From positions 868,001-932,000 of the forward strand of contig CAWFPB010000003.1 of NCBI GenBank assembly GCA_963817755.1: 64,000 bases of DNA. The letters run 5' to 3'. Below, piece by piece: positions 61,425 to 64,000 of the stretch. Position 1 is the first letter of the stretch; every line of letters starts with the position of its first letter. This DNA comes from Oleiagrimonas sp963817755. Lineage in GTDB: Bacteria; Pseudomonadota; Gammaproteobacteria; Xanthomonadales; Rhodanobacteraceae. The position numbers and the translations under genes are program-made. The notes below the pieces were generated by a model, which was not told where the DNA came from, did not search any database, and saw only the letters and a list, made by a program, of their open reading frames with translations.

Positions 61425-62105
61425 TCAGACCAGTCCGCCCAGCAGGGGCACGAAACTGACCGGCCCCAGGTCCTCGGAGACCACTTCGCCGTCGGCCTGG
61501 CGGGTCACCCGGTACAGGGTCTGCGCGCCGGCCGGTCCCACTGGCGCCACCAGCACACCGCCGGGTGCGAGCTGGTCGAACAGGTCCTGCGGCACGCCCT
61601 CGCCCGCCGCGGTCAGGATGATGGCGTCGAACGGGGCTTCGTCGTGCCAGCCCAGGTGGCCGTCGTCATGCTTGGAGCGCAGGTTCTCGATGCCCAGCTG
61701 GCGGAAGCGGCGGCGCGCCATGCGCAGCAGCGGCTCGATACGCTCGACCGTGTGGATCTTCCCCACCAGCGCTGCCAGCACCGCGGCCTGGTAGCCCGAG
61801 CCGGTGCCGATCTCCAGCACCCGCTGCGGAACGCCGTGCTCGATCAGCGCCTCGGTCATGCGCGCCACGACCCAGGGCTGGGAAATGGTCTGGCCATGGC
61901 CGATCGGCAGCGCGGTGTTCTCGTAGGCGCGCGAGGCCAGCGCCTCGTCGATGAACAGGTGGCGAGGAACGCGCCGGATCACTTCCAGCACGCGCGTGTC
62001 CGTGATCCCCTCCTCGCGCAGGGTCGCCACCAGGCGGTCGCGGGCACGCGGTGAGGTCAGGCCCTCGCCGCGCAGGACTTCGGCGGGAAGCGCATGGGTC
62101 TTCAT
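61425..62105 (-). CDS. pcm: Protein-L-isoaspartate O-methyltransferase
   Basis: Repairs isoaspartyl damage in proteins using SAM. The 226-residue enzyme has MTEALIEHGVPQRVLEIGTGSGYQAAVLAALVG (SAM motif I) and the family N-terminal block RHLFIDEALASRAYENTALPIGHGQTISQPWVVARM. DAIILTAAGEGVPQDLFDQLAPGGVLVAPVG follows. The start overlaps the surE stop by ATGA, so translation is coupled. Confidence 0.97.
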   Translation of the reverse strand: MKTHALPAEVLRGEGLTSPRARDRLVATLREEGITDTRVLEVIRRVPRHLFIDEALASRAYENTALPIGHGQTISQPWVVARMTEALIEHGVPQRVLEIGTGSGYQAAVLAALVGKIHTVERIEPLLRMARRRFRQLGIENLRSKHDDGHLGWHDEAPFDAIILTAAGEGVPQDLFDQLAPGGVLVAPVGPAGAQTLYRVTRQADGEVVSEDLGPVSFVPLLGGLV

Positions 62106-62884
62106 GCCGCATCCTCGTCGCGCAGGGCCTCGCTCATGTCGCTGACCCAGGTGCTGACTTTCTCCAGTGCCTGGTAGCGGGTCAGGTCGGTATGGATCGG
62201 CGTGACCGAGATGTAGCCGCGGCTGACCGCGTTGAAGTCGGTCCCGGGGCTGTCGTCGTCGACGGCACCGGCCGGCCCGATCCACCAGATCGGCTTGCCG
62301 CGCGGATCGCGCTGCTCGATGCACGGCGAGGATGGGTGCCGCTTGCCCAGGCGCGTGACCTCGAAGCCGCGAATCTCCGACCACGGGCGATCGGGCACGT
62401 TGACGTTGAGGATGGTGTCGGCCGGCAGCGGATCCTTGAGCAGGTGCTGCATCAGCACCAGCACCGCGCGTGCGGCGGTGGCGTAGTGCTCGCCGCGATG
62501 CTCGCGGCTGACCAGCGAGACCGCAATCGCCGGCAGGCCCAGGAAGCGCCCTTCCATGGCCGCCGAGACCGTGCCCGAGTAGATCACGTCGTCGCCCAGG
62601 TTGGCTGAGTTGTTGATGCCCGACACCACGATGTCGGGCTGCTTGTCCAGCAGGCCGGACACCGCCAGGTGCACGCAATCGGTGGGCGTGCCGGCCACGC
62701 GATGGTAGCCGTTGTCCATTCGGCTGACCCGGATCGGCCGATCCAGGGTCAACGAGTTGCTGGCGCCGGAACGGTCGCGATCGGGCGCGACCACGGTCAC
62801 CTCGCCGATATCGGAAAGCCGTTCGGCCAGGACATGGATACCCGGCGCGTCCACGCCGTCGTCATTGCTTACGAGAACTCGCAT
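62102..62884 (-). CDS. surE: 5'/3'-nucleotidase SurE
   Basis: A metal-dependent nucleotidase and exopolyphosphatase acting on nucleoside monophosphates. The 260-residue protein begins VLVSNDDGVDAPGI (metal-binding Asp8, Asp9), then VVAPDRDRSGASNSLTL, TPTDCVHLAV, VVSGINNSANLGDDVIYSGTVSAAMEG and, near the end, GYISVTPIHTDLT. It is the first gene of the surE-pcm-yqaA-nlpD operon. The divergent Smr gene starts 117 bp away. Confidence 0.97.
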   Translation of the reverse strand: MRVLVSNDDGVDAPGIHVLAERLSDIGEVTVVAPDRDRSGASNSLTLDRPIRVSRMDNGYHRVAGTPTDCVHLAVSGLLDKQPDIVVSGINNSANLGDDVIYSGTVSAAMEGRFLGLPAIAVSLVSREHRGEHYATAARAVLVLMQHLLKDPLPADTILNVNVPDRPWSEIRGFEVTRLGKRHPSSPCIEQRDPRGKPIWWIGPAGAVDDDSPGTDFNAVSRGYISVTPIHTDLTRYQALEKVSTWVSDMSEALRDEDAA

Positions 62885-63000
62885 CTGGGACCATCTTGAA
62901 GCGGTTGCACCGGCACCCAGTGGCACCGGCATGGGGCACTTCATTCTAGCCGATTCGGTGCCCCCCTGCCCCGCTGCGACCGGCGGGGTAGGATAGTCGC

Positions 63001-63543
63001 ATGAGCCGCCGCCCACCGCCCCATCCGAACGAGGAGGATATCGCCCTGTTCCGCGAGGCGGTGGGTCAGGTGCGACGCATCGAACGCTCGGGGCCGGCCG
63101 CACAGAAACCCAAGCCCCGGCCCCGTGCACACATGCGCGAGGCCGACGAAGCCGCCGTCGCCGGCGACCTGCTGCGGGGCGAGTACGATCCGGCGGTGAT
63201 CGAGATCGGCGAGGAACTGGCCTACCTGCGCGAGGGCCATTCACCCAAGCTGCTGCGCCGGCTCAAGCGCGGCCAGTTCAGCGTCCAGGGCGAGATCGAC
63301 CTGCACCACATGAATGCCGAGGCCGCCCGCGACTGCATCCTCGAACTGCTCGAGGAGGCCCACGCCGAGGGCTGGCGCTGCGTGCGCATCGTGCACGGCA
63401 AGGGATTGCGCTCGCGTCCCGGCGGCCCGGTCCTGAAGGGCCTGACCGACCGCATCCTGCGCCGGCGCAGCGACGTACTGGCCTTTGCCTCGGCCCGCCC
63501 CGCCCAGGGAGGCACCGGCGCAGTGGTCGTGCTGCTGCGCTGA
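63001..63543 (+). CDS. Smr/MutS2-domain protein (SmrA/B-like)
   Basis: A 180-residue protein with a charged, Pro/Arg-rich N-terminal half and a C-terminal Smr domain (about 95-180) showing the DLHHMNAEAARDCILELLEEAHAEGW start, VRIVHGKGLRSRPGGPVL and GGTGAVVVLL. Smr domains are nicking endonucleases. Short SmrB-type proteins rescue collided ribosomes by cleaving mRNA. The LDLH-type motif is DLHH here. It is read divergently from surE. Confidence 0.92.
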   Translation: MSRRPPPHPNEEDIALFREAVGQVRRIERSGPAAQKPKPRPRAHMREADEAAVAGDLLRGEYDPAVIEIGEELAYLREGHSPKLLRRLKRGQFSVQGEIDLHHMNAEAARDCILELLEEAHAEGWRCVRIVHGKGLRSRPGGPVLKGLTDRILRRRSDVLAFASARPAQGGTGAVVVLLR

Positions 63544-63674
63544 CCCCGCCATCCGCTCGTCGTCCGCAGGAAAAATATGTCAGTCCCGCGGACCTTTCTT
63601 GACCGGCATCAAATCGTGCCGCGCATACATGCGTCACCCTGACCGCACCCAATCGTGGCCGTGGGAGACCTGCC

Positions 63675-64000
63675 ATGCGTATCGCTGACATCTGCACCCA
63701 TAGAGTCATTCATGTCGATCCCGACCTTTCGGTCCGGGATGCCGCCAAGCTCATGCGCAAGAAGCACGTCGGTACCCTGATGGTGGTCGAACAGCCCGAC
63801 GGCGAACGGATTCCCGTGGGCATCGTCAGCGACCGCGACATCGTGGTGTCGGTGATCGCTTCCGAGGTCGACCCCGACACACTGACCGTCGGCGACATCA
63901 TGACGCGGCAACTGGCGACCTGTGCCGCCAGCCAGGAACTGTTCGATGCGGTGCAGACCATGCGCTCGCGCGGCGTGCGCAGGTTGCCGGTGCTCAATCG
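63675..64000 (+). CDS. CBS-domain protein, cut by window end
   Basis: A protein whose first 108 residues are visible, with two tandem CBS motifs: HVDPDLSVRDAAKLMRKKHVGTLMVV...VGIVSDRDIV and LTVGDIMTRQLATCAASQELFDAVQTMRSRGVRRLPVL. CBS pairs bind adenosyl ligands and control fused domains or transporters. No other domain is visible. The start is ATG 63675. The reading frame runs off the right edge. Confidence 0.85.
   Translation, partial: MRIADICTHRVIHVDPDLSVRDAAKLMRKKHVGTLMVVEQPDGERIPVGIVSDRDIVVSVIASEVDPDTLTVGDIMTRQLATCAASQELFDAVQTMRSRGVRRLPVLN

Overview
The window is GC-rich chromosomal DNA of a gammaproteobacterium, most likely order Xanthomonadales (Lysobacterales) and perhaps family Rhodanobacteraceae. 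The basis is gene content and protein character: ppsR/ppsA, a YqiB-type DUF1249 protein, PilU, MltF, and surE-pcm-yqaA-nlpD with no rpoS after nlpD. The family-level placement is an inference. About 60 protein genes or gene remnants and three tRNAs are supported. Most of the window is ordinary core and accessory metabolism. Two short regions stand out as foreign or decayed.

Region 1-8.3 kb: partial ugd, a periplasmic FKBP isomerase, a CPA2 antiporter, a tRNA-Ala/Glu/Asp cluster with a well-formed sigma70 promoter and a terminator, a GTAGGAGCG-type palindromic repeat, then yqiB and ppsR diverging from ppsA. ppsA carries an apparent one-base frameshift.

Region 8.3-13.2 kb is an accessory island. 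It holds an antitoxin-like gene with no toxin, two markedly AT-rich genes (a membrane protein and a DndC-like PP-loop ATPase/PAPS-reductase-type gene broken by a frameshift), and a dense cluster of short degenerate repeats (core like AGGTGTCAGGGACAATTTC). One repeat copy has interrupted a small exported-protein gene. The island ends with a PhyH-type dioxygenase whose 3' end runs into an antisense IS110 transposase remnant.

Region 13.4-29.8 kb: a secreted protein with three internal repeats, small lipoproteins, a periplasmic two-domain sulfurtransferase, a flavin amine oxidase, pilU, a cold-shock protein, a membrane PAS-PAS-GGDEF-EAL protein whose GGDEF site is degenerate, a DUF2235 alpha/beta hydrolase, a COG3268-type reductase, a glycosyltransferase and a TPR-sulfotransferase.

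Region 30.1-34.7 kb is the most notable locus. It is a two-gene, translationally coupled operon encoding a SIR2-like/TIR fusion protein and a membrane-anchored STAND NTPase with a long helical-repeat sensor-like tail. The architecture is that of an NLR-like conflict (probably anti-phage) system. A lone copy of the island repeat lies just downstream.

Region 35-64 kb: a secreted HExxE-type protein, a strong Pho-box-like triple repeat in a long intergenic region, a membrane-anchored BLUF photoreceptor, a YcaQ-type glycosylase, cdh, a photolyase-related gene fragment, an amidohydrolase, a beta-hydroxyacid dehydrogenase, a cupin fusion, ligA, two cation/proton antiporters (NhaD and CPA2), CPD photolyase, ChaC, a methyltransferase, MltF, glutaminase, a POT peptide transporter, a nitroreductase, a CtlX-like amidinotransferase, DUF805 and TM2 membrane proteins, the nlpD-yqaA-pcm-surE cluster, an Smr endonuclease-like protein and a partial CBS-domain protein. 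Perfect palindromes sit in several promoter regions (38747, 50933, 58702) and are candidate operators.
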